From Heterostelium multicystogenum (lineage: Eukaryota; Evosea; Eumycetozoa; Acytosteliales; Acytosteliaceae), in contig RCNN01000097.1 in the NCBI GenBank assembly GCA_003667245.1, forward strand, positions 20,672 through 84,671: a DNA stretch of 64,000 nt, given 5' to 3'. Made by a program: the position numbers and the translations under genes. The notes under the pieces are model-generated. The model searched no databases, had not been told where the DNA came from, and saw nothing but the letters and a program-made list of their open reading frames with translations. Positions 41,259-50,003 of the stretch are shown here, in pieces (within the stretch, counting starts at the first letter, position 1; each line of letters starts with the position of its first letter).

Positions 41259-41669
41259 AAGTCGACCTTGCCGCGGCCGGCCTTGATGCTGCCGCGTTTG
41301 GTCTTGGATTCGAGGCGGCGCTTCTTTGAGCCCAGGGTGGGTTTGGTGGGGCGGCGTTTCTTTTCGACCTTGGTGGCGCTGAGGATCAGTTCCACCAGGC
41401 GCTCGAGGGCGTCGGCGCGGTTTTGTTCCTGGGTGCGGTATTGCTGGGCCTTGAGGATCAGTACGCCTTCGCTGGTGATGCGGGTGTCGCGCAGGGCCAG
41501 CAGGCGTTCCTTGTAGAAGTCAGGCAGGGACGAGGCCGGGATGTCGAAACGCAGGTGCACGGCGCTGGAGACCTTGTTGACGTTTTTGACCGCCAGCGCC
41601 CTGGGCGCGGATGGCTGTCAGCTCGATCTCGGCGTCGGGGAGGTGCACGTTGTTGGATATCACCAGCAT
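41255..41669 (-). CDS. arfB: ArfB alternative ribosome-rescue hydrolase (one frameshift)
   Basis: The start ATG at 41669 ([28 protein letters not shown]) has the GGQ motif that cleaves peptidyl-tRNA. One extra A near 41588 (GGTCAAAAACG) breaks the frame; [31 protein letters not shown] continues. The C-terminal basic tail ([24 protein letters not shown]), needed to enter the empty mRNA channel, is present. It is about 137 aa. Frees ribosomes stalled on truncated mRNA. Confidence 0.93.
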
Positions 41670-41737
41670 TTTTTGATCGGGCCTGGGGTGGAGGGGTAAG
41701 GATACGCCAATGTGTTGGGCTGCTGGGGGCTGGGGGC

Positions 41738-42536
41738 ATATCCGTTATTTTTGTAATGGCGACTATTGGTTCCGCTCTTACAGCGGCTCACTTTTGAACA
41801 GCGCAAAAGTAAGCAAAACGCTCTTGCCCCACCACTCGGCACCTCGCCTAGGCTCGGTGTGCCCTCACTCCGGCTTTGGACCGTGGGCCGCCGTCATGGG
41901 CCATCCTTGGCCCAGGACGGCTAACCCGGCGTCCTGCCGGGTTACCCACGCTCCAAAGCCTGCGTTCGGCCAGCGTGGTTTAACGGGGCGCCTAAGATCA
42001 AGATCAAAAGCAGATCAAGAGCACAGCGGCCTACCGGCCGGCTTGAGTGTTGAAGAGCAAAAGCCAAATCAAAATCTAAAGCGGGCACGGTCCACTGTAG
42101 GAGCTGGCTTGCCGGCGATGGCATCACCTCGGTGTACCTGCAAGACCGAGTTGCCTGCATCGCCGGCAAGCCAGCTCCTACAGAAAAGCAGCTCTGCTTT
42201 CGCTCTGGTTTTTGATCTGGCTTTTAACACTCAGGTCGGCTTTCAGGCCGCCGTGCTTTTGCTTTTGATTTTGATCTGCGGGCCCCGTCAACCACGATGG
42301 CCGCAAGCAGGCACGGTGGAGCGGGTAAATCGGCAAGGATGCCGGTTTAGCCGCGCCGGGCCATGGATGGCCCGTCGCGGCGGCCCGCGGAACCGGGCCG
42401 GAGTGCGGGCATGCCGAGCCTAAGCGAGGCACCGAGTGGTGGGGCAAAGACCTTTTGGTTACTTTTGGGGCGTTTGCCAAAAGTGACCCGCTGTAAGAGC
42501 GGAACCATAAGTCGCCGTTACCGAAGAAACGGATAT
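41738..42536. repeat. 800-bp imperfect inverted repeat with central REP
   Basis: The left arm starts ATATCCGTTATTTTTGTAAT at 41738. The right arm, read backward from 42536, starts ATATCCGTTTCTTCGGTAAC. Both arms of about 360 bp stay alignable over their whole length (shared GGTTCCGCTCTTACAGCGG, GCCCCACCACTCGG, GGGCCATCC) and meet at a REP palindrome (42096-42182). Each arm, read inward, carries a related open frame (HHSAPRLGSVCPHSG on plus, HHSVPRLGSACPHSG on minus). No transposase seen and no target duplication recognised. Probably a family of non-coding repeats in fluorescent pseudomonads. Confidence 0.8.
42096..42182. repeat. REP palindrome at the centre of the long inverted repeat
   Basis: TGTAGGAGCTGGCTTGCCGGCGATG and its complement CATCGCCGGCAAGCCAGCTCCTACA, spacer about 38 bp. 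Confidence 0.9.
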
Positions 42537-42544
42537 GTACACCA

Positions 42545-43948
42545 TCAACTCAACACCACCCCCTCCCGAGCCTTACGCCTGTTCTTGATCCCATAACAAA
42601 CCCACATAACACCACCCAAACCGGAATCGCATACACCGACACCTGAATCCCCGGAATCAGCAGCATCACCCCAAGAATAAACACCACAAACGCCAGGCAA
42701 ACATAATTCCCATACGGATACCAAAGCGCCTTGAACAACGGCACCTGCCCCGTCCGATCCATATGCTGCCTAAACTTGAAATGCGAAAACTGATCATCGC
42801 CCAGTTGATCACCAGGGTCGCCACCACCAGCGACATCAACAACTCCAGCGCATGCTGCGGAATCAGGTAATTCATCAACACCGCCACCAGCGTAATCGCC
42901 GCCGACGCCAGGATCGACCGCACCGGCACCCCACGCTTGTCGATCTTCGCCAATGCCCGCGGCGCATCACCCTGCTCGGCCATCCCCAACAGCATCCGGC
43001 TATTGCAGTAAGTGCCGCTGTTGTAGACCGACAACGCCGCCGTCAGCACCACAAAGTTGAGAATATGCGCTGCCGTGTTACTGCCCAACATCGAAAACAC
43101 CTGCACAAACGGACTGCCGCTATAGGCGTCCCGGAGGCATTCAGGGTCTCCAGCAAGCTGTCCCAAGGCGTCAACGACAACAGCACCACCAACGCGCCGA
43201 TGTAGAAAATCAGGATCCGGTAGATCACCTGATTGATCGCCTTCGGAATCACCGTGCGTGGCTTGTCCGCCTCAGCCGCAGTAACCCGAGCATCTCCAGG
43301 CCGCCAAACGAGAACATGATGATCGCCATGGCCATCACCAAACCACCCACGCCATGGGGAAAGAACCCGCCGTGCTCCCACAGGTTGGTCACCGAGGCTT
43401 GTGGCCCGCCGGTGCCGCTCACCAACAGGTAACTGCCCAGGGCGATCATCCCGACAATGGCGACCACCTTGATGATCGCAACCAGAACTCGGCCTCGCCG
43501 AAGACCTTGACGTTGGAAAGAATTGATCACATTGATCAGCACAAAAAAACGCCGCCGCCGACACCCAGGTCGGGATCTCGGGCCACCAGTAGTGCACATA
43601 CTTGCCGACCGCCGTCAGCTCCGACATGCCCACCAGGATGTACAAAATCCAGCAGTTCCAGCCCGACAGGAAGCCGGCGAAACCGCCCCAATACTTGTGG
43701 GCAAAGTGGCTGAAGGAACCGGCCACCGGCTCTTCGACGATCATCTCGCCCAGCTGGCGCATGATCATGAAGGCGATAAAGCCGCAGATGGCATACCCGA
43801 GGATCATCGACGGCCCGGCGGATTTCAGCACGCCGGCCGAACCCAGGAATAACCCGGTGCCAATCGCGCCCCCGAGGGCGATCAGTTGGATATGGCGATT
43901 TTTCAGGCCGCGCTTCAGTTCGCCTGAATGCGAGTTGGCTTCACTCAT
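42545..43948 (-). CDS. aromatic/neutral amino acid permease, AroP/PheP-like (frameshifted)
   Basis: The start ATG at 43948 (MSEANSHSGELKRGLKNRHIQLIALGGAIGTGLFLGSA) is the APC-family amino acid transporter start. MRQLGEMIVEEPVAGSFSHFAHKYWG and IPTWVSAAAFF match the AroP/PheP branch closely. Breaks lie near 43560, 43505, 43475, 43280, 43130, 42770 and 42610; each continues the family (for example LINVINS, FGEAEFW). The likely end is VVLS-TGA at 42545, about 467 aa and twelve helices. A 520-bp upstream region is unusually long. Confidence 0.85.
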
Positions 43949-44471
43949 GGAAAGGGTCTCACGCAAGGTTTGAGGGTGCTCATGGAGGGGTGCTGCTTTG
44001 GTAACGGGCTACAGCAGCGCCGATCAAACCCCGGTCCAGCGTTTTTTCTTACGGTCATACGTCACCTGTTGTTTTTATCTGTGACGAAATCGAACCCGAC
44101 GGGCTTGTGGCCAGGCGGAATGAACAAGGCGGATAGCCCTGAGAGAGTGGGATCACAGTAAAACGCGGCGCATTGTACACCGCCAAACCTGTCTGGGCTG
44201 ACAGGATGCGGTGCGGCAGATAGGAGGGACATTAGGAAAATTCTTTCAGATAACGAGAAGTTGACGAAAGGACGATTCCTACAAAACGATGCAACCAACT
44301 CTCTGTTTCATCGACATAAACCAAATCGCCATCAAAACGGAATAAAAAATCCAAATGGAACCGTGTCAATAAAATTTTGCAATCCCAAACACTCTCTTCT
44401 AGGTTCATCCACTTGCCCAGCGCAGCAAGCTGGCAAGCTCGTTCTCAACAACGTCATCTAGGAGATTCACC
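43949..44471. other. 520-bp intergenic region between the permease and the peptide gene
   Basis: I see no supported gene. On the minus strand the stretch 44158-44079 is bounded by CTGTGA and TCACAG and contains GTCGGGTTCGATTTC. It could be a structured leader of the permease mRNA, but no known class is recognised. The 44270-44460 part is AT-rich and should hold the promoter of the peptide gene. Confidence 0.4.
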
Positions 44472-44609
44472 ATGCAAGCACTGGAAAATGACCTGGAAAC
44501 CGAACTGCAACTCGACGATTGGTTTGAAGCGCCGACCCATGAGGCCGCCGTTGAAATGATGCAGGCCGATGCCGTCGTGCCGTTCGGCACCGCGATGTGG
44601 CCTTTCTAA
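44472..44609 (+). CDS. 45-aa acidic peptide, candidate precursor/partner of the M29-like enzyme
   Basis: The ATG at 44472 has AGGAG (TAGGAGATTCACC) at good spacing. MQALENDLETELQLDDWFEA is strongly acidic; the tail VVPFGTAMWPF is hydrophobic and aromatic. Such a charged leader with a short distinct C-terminal core is the usual layout of a ribosomal peptide precursor, but no known class is recognised. It is followed by an 11-bp hairpin and then the M29-like gene on the same strand. Function unknown. Confidence 0.7.
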   Translation: MQALENDLETELQLDDWFEAPTHEAAVEMMQADAVVPFGTAMWPF

Positions 44610-44625
44610 TCTGATCAGGCACCCC

Positions 44626-44651
44626 GGCAGGTGCGGGACGCCGCACCTGCC
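44626..44651 (+). promoter_or_regulatory. intercistronic hairpin between the peptide and enzyme genes
   Basis: GGCAGGTGCGG-GACG-CCGCACCTGCC, a perfect 11-bp stem with a 4-base loop and no T run. It may act as a partial terminator or mRNA stabiliser that sets a higher level of the upstream peptide mRNA. Confidence 0.6.
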
Positions 44652-44686
44652 ACTGCTCCTACCGAAGGCTTTGAAGGAAGGACGTC

Positions 44687-45647
44687 ATGGACAAGGCCCG
44701 CGCCGTCGAACATTTTCTGTATTACCTCGCCATCACCCGGCCCTCGCCGGCCTGCACCGCCCCACCATTTTGCTTGGCCATACCGAACGCTACGACGCCA
44801 TCGCCCAATCGATCATCCAGGGCAGCACCGCGCGTTTCGACTTCCAGGTACAACGCCTGGACCAAGCCCCCAGCGAAACGCTGGCCAAGGCCATCGAAAG
44901 GCTGTGACCTGTACATGTTTCTCTACGATTCCTCGACCCTGCCCAACCCACGCGCCGAAGGCCCGGACTTTATCCGTGCCCTGCAGGGCGTGATGGCCGA
45001 GCACTGGAAAAAATCCCTGCTGCTCAAGGACTACGGCGACTATTTCTACGACACCTTCAGCGTCGCCCCACAGCGGATTGCCGACCTCAACGCCACGTTG
45101 ATCCGGCGCATGTCCCAGGCCAGCGTGCTGAGCTTCACCGACCAGCATGGCTCGCGCCTTGAAGCGCCCATGAGCAGCATCAAAGAAGTGGACCAATATC
45201 AACGGCGTCGGCAACCACGACCTGGCGCCCGGCGAGATCGCGACCCACAGCGAGGCCATCAACGGCCAGGTGCGGTTCGTCGGCACCTTCCTCAGCACCA
45301 TTCCCTTTGCGCGCAAATACGGCGTGCTGCAATCACCGCTGGAACTGTGGATCGAGAACTCGACCATTTGCACCGTGGCCAGCGAAGTGCCGGGGCTGGC
45401 GGATGACTTCAACAAATACCTGAATGCCAACCCGTCCAATCGCCGGGTGGAAGAACTGGGCATTGGCACCAATGAAGGCGTGAAGGATTTGTATGCGCGC
45501 AACGCCGGCTTTGAAGAGCGTCATTGCGGGCTGCACCTGGGATTGGGTGGCGGGCAGAAAGGCAGCCACCACCTGGACCTGATCTTCGCCAGCGGCGTGT
45601 TGGCCCTCGACGATAAACCCGTGTTCGATGGGGCTTTCATGTTCTGA
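44687..45647 (+). CDS. M29-like metallo-aminopeptidase / NicX-fold protein (frameshifted)
   Basis: The start ATG at 44687 (MDKARAVEHFLYYLAITRPS) follows GAAGGAAGGAC. Early shifts near 44745 and 44905 and one near 45192 join AGLHRPTILLGHTERYDAIAQ, LYMFLYDSSTLPNPRAEGPD and NINGVGNHDLAPGEIATHSEA. The C-terminal half has the M29 metal-site pattern: PGEI (Glu), ELGIGTN, EERHCGLHLGLGG (His) and SHHLDLIF (His, Asp). It is about 319 aa. M29 relatives are leucyl/aminopeptidases and the pyridine dioxygenase NicX. The link to the 45-aa peptide suggests it acts on that peptide, which is untested inference. Confidence 0.8.
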
Positions 45648-45675
45648 CACGCCCGCCAAAACAATGGAGATCAAC

Positions 45676-45765
45676 TGTGGGAGCGGGCTTGCTCGCGAAT
45701 GCGGTGGGTCAGTCACTGGATGTATCAACTGATACACCGCATTCGCGAGCAAGCCCGCTCCCACA
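45676..45765. repeat. REP palindrome
   Basis: Inverted TGTGGGAGCGGGCTTGCTCGCGAATGCGGTG pair, 28 bp past the M29-like gene. Confidence 0.9.
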
Positions 45766-45807
45766 ATGGACCTGCTTTGCTCATAGAGCAGGTTCCAAAT
45801 CCAGGCC

Positions 45808-45840
45808 AAAAAAAACGCCAACCCGAGGGTTGGCGTTTTT
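45808..45840. terminator. rluB terminator (bidirectional)
   Basis: Stem ACGCCAACCC/GGGTTGGCGT with A8 on the left and T5 on the right. It ends rluB on the minus strand and may also end plus-strand transcription. Confidence 0.88.
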
Positions 45841-45857
45841 ATGCAGTGCTTAACGAA

Positions 45858-47105
45858 TCACTGCGGCTTCTTGCGACCAAAACCTGGACGCTGGCCGGAA
45901 CCGGCCGGTGCACCACGACGCTTGCCCGATGGCGCGTCATCGACCAGCTTCAGGCCCGGGCGTTTTTTCGGCGATGGCTTGGCTGGGCGTTTGGTGCTGG
46001 CGCTGTCGTCGGCACGGCCCGCAGCCGGAGCACCACGACCAGACTCGCCACGGTTACCGCGACCGCCGGCAGGTGCATCACCACGACCGGCTGGACGCGG
46101 TGCGCGCGGCGCACGTTCGCCATCCTGACGGGGCGGTGCCGAAGGACGACGCTCGCCTTCGATGTGCGGCTCGCGGGAGATGCGGCCGCCCGTGGCCGGT
46201 GCATCCAGCGCAGGGCGCAGGGTGCGGGCAACACGGTCGGTACGCGCCACCGGACGCGACGATTTACGCTGCATACGCTCAAGCTTGTCTTTGCTCTTGG
46301 CGTTCATCTGCGGCATGGCCACCGGCGTCAGGCCGACTTCGGCACTGAGGATGTCGACTTCGTACTGGCTCATTTCGCGCCAGCGGCCCATCGGCAGGTC
46401 GGAGTTGAGAAACACCGGGCCGAAACGCACGCGCTTCAGGCGGCTGACCACCAGGCCCTGGGATTCCCACAGGCGACGTACTTCACGGTTACGGCCTTCC
46501 ATCACCACGCAGTGGTACCAATGGTTGAAGCCTTCGCCGCCCGGCGCCTGCTTGATGTCGGTGAACCTGGCCGGGCCGTCTTCCAGCACGACGCCGGCTT
46601 TCAAGCGCTCGATCATTTCGTCATCGACTTCACCACGCACACGTACCGCGTATTCACGGTCCATCTCGTAGGAAGGGTGCATCAGGCGGTTGGCCAACTC
46701 ACCGTCGGTGGTGAACATCAGCAAGCCGGTGGTGTTGATGTCGAGACGACCGATGTTGATCCAGCGGCCTTCTTTGGGGCGCGGCATCTTGTCGAATACG
46801 GTTGGACGGCCTTCCGGGTCGTCACGGGTGCAGATTTCGCCATCGGGCTTGTTGTACATGATGACGCGGCGCACCGATTCGGCGGCCTCTTCACGCTTGA
46901 TGACCTTGCCATCAATGGTGATGGCATCGTGCAGGTCGACGCGCTGGCCAAGGGTGGCTTCAACGCCGTTGACCTTGATGCGCTTCTGGGTGATCCAGGC
47001 TTCTACGTCGCGGCGCGAGCCTACGCCGATACGGGCGAGGACTTTCTGCAGTTTTTCGCCTGCGGGGCCGATTTCCTGGGTGTCGTTCTGGTCTTGGTCA
47101 CTCAT
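45858..47105 (-). CDS. rluB: 23S rRNA pseudouridine(2605) synthase RluB
   Basis: An intact 415-aa protein. An S4 RNA-binding domain (EKLQKVLARIGVGSRRDVEAWI) is followed by the RsuA-family synthase domain with the catalytic Asp in NIGRLDINTTGLLMFTTDGELANRLMHPS, then MEGRNREVRRLWES. From about residue 275 an Arg/Pro/Gly/Ala-rich disordered extension typical of pseudomonad RluB runs to the end. I chose the ATG at 47105 (GGGAGG upstream) over a GTG at 47114. Confidence 0.95.
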   Translation of the reverse strand: MSDQDQNDTQEIGPAGEKLQKVLARIGVGSRRDVEAWITQKRIKVNGVEATLGQRVDLHDAITIDGKVIKREEAAESVRRVIMYNKPDGEICTRDDPEGRPTVFDKMPRPKEGRWINIGRLDINTTGLLMFTTDGELANRLMHPSYEMDREYAVRVRGEVDDEMIERLKAGVVLEDGPARFTDIKQAPGGEGFNHWYHCVVMEGRNREVRRLWESQGLVVSRLKRVRFGPVFLNSDLPMGRWREMSQYEVDILSAEVGLTPVAMPQMNAKSKDKLERMQRKSSRPVARTDRVARTLRPALDAPATGGRISREPHIEGERRPSAPPRQDGERAPRAPRPAGRGDAPAGGRGNRGESGRGAPAAGRADDSASTKRPAKPSPKKRPGLKLVDDAPSGKRRGAPAGSGQRPGFGRKKPQ

Positions 47106-47248
47106 CTTAAGCACCTCCCGGTGTGTCGATTCAGGCTTGGCCTGAAGATAGTAAAAGCTGGGCTTTTGGCGAACGCATCGCCAAAGGGTCGCGAATCATA
47201 CGCTCATGGCGCGCGTTGCGCATCAGAGACTAGTCGATAAGTGCGGGC

Positions 47249-47440
47249 TCATTTGCCTTTCCGCCGACCGGTGGCACCCAGCGCCAGCAGGCGCAGCTCG
47301 GCTTCGGCGAGTACCGTGCGCTTGTCGACCTTGTCGAGTTTCTTCCAGGCACGGATCTCGCGCTTGCTGCGCCCGCAGCCCACGCAGATGTCATCGGTGA
47401 ATTTGCAGACGCTGATGCAGGGGTCTTTGGTGGAGCTCAT
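47249..47440 (-). CDS. DUF1289 family protein
   Basis: A 63-aa protein with the family core DPCISVCKFTDDICVGCGRSKREI, a C-x3-C-x6-C-x2-C set likely to bind zinc or iron-sulfur, then a basic helix. The ATG at 47440 is preceded by AAGGAGAAC. Function unknown. Confidence 0.88.
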   Translation of the reverse strand: MSSTKDPCISVCKFTDDICVGCGRSKREIRAWKKLDKVDKRTVLAEAELRLLALGATGRRKGK

Positions 47441-47470
47441 TTGAGTTCTCCTTGCTGGCGACAATCCAAA

Positions 47471-47559
47471 TGTGGGAGCGGGCTTGCTCGCGAATGCAGT
47501 GTGTCAGTCGCCGGATGCTTGGCTGATCCACCGCATTCGCGAGCAAGCCCGCTCCCACA
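47471..47559. repeat. REP palindrome
   Basis: Inverted TGTGGGAGCGGGCTTGCTCGCGAATGC pair between scpB and the DUF1289 gene. Confidence 0.9.
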
Positions 47560-47571
47560 TTTTTTTCTGCG

Positions 47572-48531
47572 TCAGTCTTCGAATTGGCGGCGCTCGTTTT
47601 CGATGGCTTCGGCCAGGGCGCGGGCTTCGTCTTCTTCGTCGCTCAGCGGCGGTTGTTCGAGCGCGGCGACGGCGGCCAGCAGTTTGGCACGGGCTTCGGC
47701 GACGCCGAGGATGTCCTCCTCGGGTTCAGGCTCGGGCTCATCTTCAACTTCGACTGGCAGCTCAACCTCAACGTTCAGTTGCAACGCAGGCTCCGGCTCG
47801 CCGTCACTGACCGCGCCATCACGCAGCAAATCGTCGAAGTCGGTCTTGATGCCCTGCTCCATGTCATCCAGTTCCAGCAACAATGTGTGGAAACTGGTTT
47901 CGTCCTTCGGCTCTTCCGGCTCGGCGCTGGCGTCGGCCAGCTCCTGCAACCCGGCGGGCACCGGTGCGTCGTCGAAATCCAGGACCGGGTCCGGCTCCAT
48001 CTCCCGCAGCTCGGCCAGCGGAGGCAAGTCGTCGAGGTTTTTCAGGTTGAAGTGGTCGAGGAACACCTTGGTAGTGGCAAACATCGCCGGCTTGCCAGGC
48101 ACGTCGCGGTAGCCAACGATCCTGATCCACTCCCGCTCCAGCAACGTCTTGACGATATGGCTGTTGACCGCGACGCCGCGCACGTCTTCGATCTCGCCCC
48201 GGGTGATCGGCTGGCGATAGGCGATCAGCGCCATGGTTTCCAGCATCGCCCGGGAATAGCGCTGCGGGCGTTCTTCCCACAGGCGGCCAACCCACGGCGA
48301 GAACTTCTCGCGAATTTGCAGGCGATACCCGGAAGCCACTTCCCGCAGCTCGAAGGCACGGCCGTCGCAGGACTTGCGCAGAATCTCCAGGGCCTTCTTG
48401 AACACCGGCGGCTCAGGGCGCTCGGCTTCTTCAAACAGTTCGAACAGGCGCTCCAGGGATTGCGGCTTGCCCGAGGCCAGGAGAAAGGCTTCCAGCAGCG
48501 GGGCCAGTTCGCGGGGTTCAGTCAGATTCAT
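47572..48531 (-). CDS. scpB: segregation and condensation protein B
   Basis: An intact 319-aa protein with two winged-helix domains (PLLEAFLLASGKPQSLERLFELF; RAMLETMALIAYRQPITRGEIEDVRGVAVNSHIVKTLLEREWI). From about residue 190 an acidic Glu/Asp/Pro-rich tail, longer than in classical ScpB (about 190-200 aa), extends to the end; such tails are usual in Pseudomonas. Partner of ScpA and Smc in chromosome segregation. It starts 12 bp after the scpA stop. Confidence 0.95.
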   Translation of the reverse strand: MNLTEPRELAPLLEAFLLASGKPQSLERLFELFEEAERPEPPVFKKALEILRKSCDGRAFELREVASGYRLQIREKFSPWVGRLWEERPQRYSRAMLETMALIAYRQPITRGEIEDVRGVAVNSHIVKTLLEREWIRIVGYRDVPGKPAMFATTKVFLDHFNLKNLDDLPPLAELREMEPDPVLDFDDAPVPAGLQELADASAEPEEPKDETSFHTLLLELDDMEQGIKTDFDDLLRDGAVSDGEPEPALQLNVEVELPVEVEDEPEPEPEEDILGVAEARAKLLAAVAALEQPPLSDEEDEARALAEAIENERRQFED

Positions 48532-48543
48532 CGATTCAGCTCT

Positions 48544-49361
48544 TTATTCGGCTCGCGCCCGCACGTGGATAGCCGCAAAAGGCTCATTCTGGACCAGCTC
48601 GACCAAGGATTCCTTGACCAGCTCAAGGATCGCCATAAAGGTCACGACTACCCCCAGGCGCCCTTCTTCCTTGGTAAACAGCTCGACAAACGGCACAAAC
48701 CCGCCGCCCTTGAGGCGATCCAGCACATCACTCATGCGCTCGCGGGTGGACAGTGCCTCGCGGCTGACCTGGTGGCTTTCAAACATATCGCCACGGCGCA
48801 GTACTTCGGCCATGGACATCAGCAACTCTTCAGGCTCACGTCCGGCAGCAGCTTGCGCGCCCGGGCTTCCGGGGCGTCGAGCTTGGGCACCACCACATCG
48901 CGGCCGACCCGGCTCAAACCGTCGATGCCTTCGGCCGCGGCCTTGAAGCGCTCGTACTCCTGCAGGCGGCGGATCAGTTCGGCGCGGGGGTCATCCTCTT
49001 CCGCCTCGATAGTCTCCGAGCGCGGCAGCAGCATGCGTGACTTGATCTCCGCGAGCATCGCGGCCATCACCAGGTATTCGGCGGCCAGTTCCAGGCGCAC
49101 GGTCTGCATCAGTTCGACGTAGCCCATGTACTGGCGGGTGATTTCCGCCACCGGGATGTCGAGGATATTGATGTTCTGCTTGCGGATCAGGTACAGCAGC
49201 AAGTCCAGCGGACCTTCGAAGGCTTCGAGGAAGACTTCCAGCGCATCCGGCGGGATGTACAGGTCCAGCGGCATTTCCATGACGGCCTGGCCGTAGACCA
49301 TGGCAAACGGCAGTTCCTGCTGGGCGCCTGCCTGGCTGTCGACGGCTTCCACGGCCGACAT
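48544..49361 (-). CDS. scpA: segregation and condensation protein A (one frameshift)
   Basis: The kleisin MSAVEAVDSQAGAQQELPF...LEAFEGPLDLLLYLIRKQNINILDIPVAEITRQYMGYVELM and LAAEYLVMAAMLAEIKSRMLLPR is intact. One G is missing near 48836 (CCTGAAGAG for CCTGGAAGAG), after which LLMSMAEVLRRGDMFESHQVSREALSTRERM completes the C-terminal winged helix, about 272 aa. ScpA bridges the Smc heads. Its start touches the stop of the upstream YciO-type gene with no gap. Confidence 0.94.
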
Positions 49362-49990
49362 TCAGGCCTCGACCATGAACGGTGCCGGGTCGCCACACCC
49401 TACGCGCACCACTTCCGGCTCGCCATCGGCCAGGTTGATCACGGTAGAGGCCTTGTTGCCGCCGTAGCCGCCGTCGATGATCAGGTCGACGTGTTTTTCC
49501 AGTAGCCGGCGCATTTCATAAGGGTCGTACAACGGCTCTTCTTCCCCCGGCAGGATCAGCGACACACTCATCAGCGGCTCACCGAGTTCGGCCAGCAGCG
49601 CCAGGGCGATCGGGTGTTCCGGCACCCGCAGGCCGATGGTGCGCTTCTTCGGGTGCAGCAGCAGGCGCGGCACTTCGCGGGTGGCGTTGAGGATGAAGGT
49701 GTAGGGCCCCGGCGTGTGCGCCTTGAGCAGGCGGAAGGTGCCAGTGTCGACCTTGGCGAACAGCCCAGCTGGGACAGGTCGCTGCAAATCAGTGCGAAGT
49801 TGTGGTTCTTGTCCAGGTCACGCAGGCGTCTTACGCGCTCGACCGCATTCTTGTCGCCGATCTGGCAACCGATGGCGTAGGACGAATCCGTGGGGTAGAT
49901 CACCACGCCACCGGCACGGATGATCTCCACGGCCTGTTTGATCAGGCGCGCCTGCGGGTTTTCCGGATGAATCTGGAAGAATTGACTCAC
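49362..49990 (-). CDS. YciO/Sua5-type threonylcarbamoyl-AMP synthase-like protein (one frameshift)
   Basis: The start is a GTG at 49990 (SQFFQIHPENPQARLIKQAVEIIRAGGVVIYPTDSSYAIGC). The YrdC fold is clear: DSSYAIG substrate loop, RVRRLRDLDKNHNFALICSDLSQL, then after a shift near 49770 LFAKVDTGTFRLLKAHTPGPYTFIL and KKRTIGLRVPEHPIALALLAELG. It is about 209 aa. YciO is a paralogue of the essential TsaC and its exact role in t6A synthesis is less certain. Operon with the PHP gene (13 bp) and scpA-scpB. Confidence 0.88.
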
Positions 49991-50003
49991 GTGTTCTACC
50001 TGT

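Noticed and set aside
41710..42423. 237-codon frame across the long inverted repeat as a protein gene
   Set aside because: It crosses a REP palindrome and both arms of an inverted repeat and has no ribosome site; more likely a by-product of the repeat, although the matching peptide in each arm is reported as a finding.
44079..44158. tRNA gene
   Set aside because: A GGGTTCGATT-like loop is present but there is no D-arm, anticodon arm or 7-bp acceptor stem.
45699..47240. 513-codon plus-strand frame over rluB
   Set aside because: Antisense of the intact rluB gene and its low-complexity tail.
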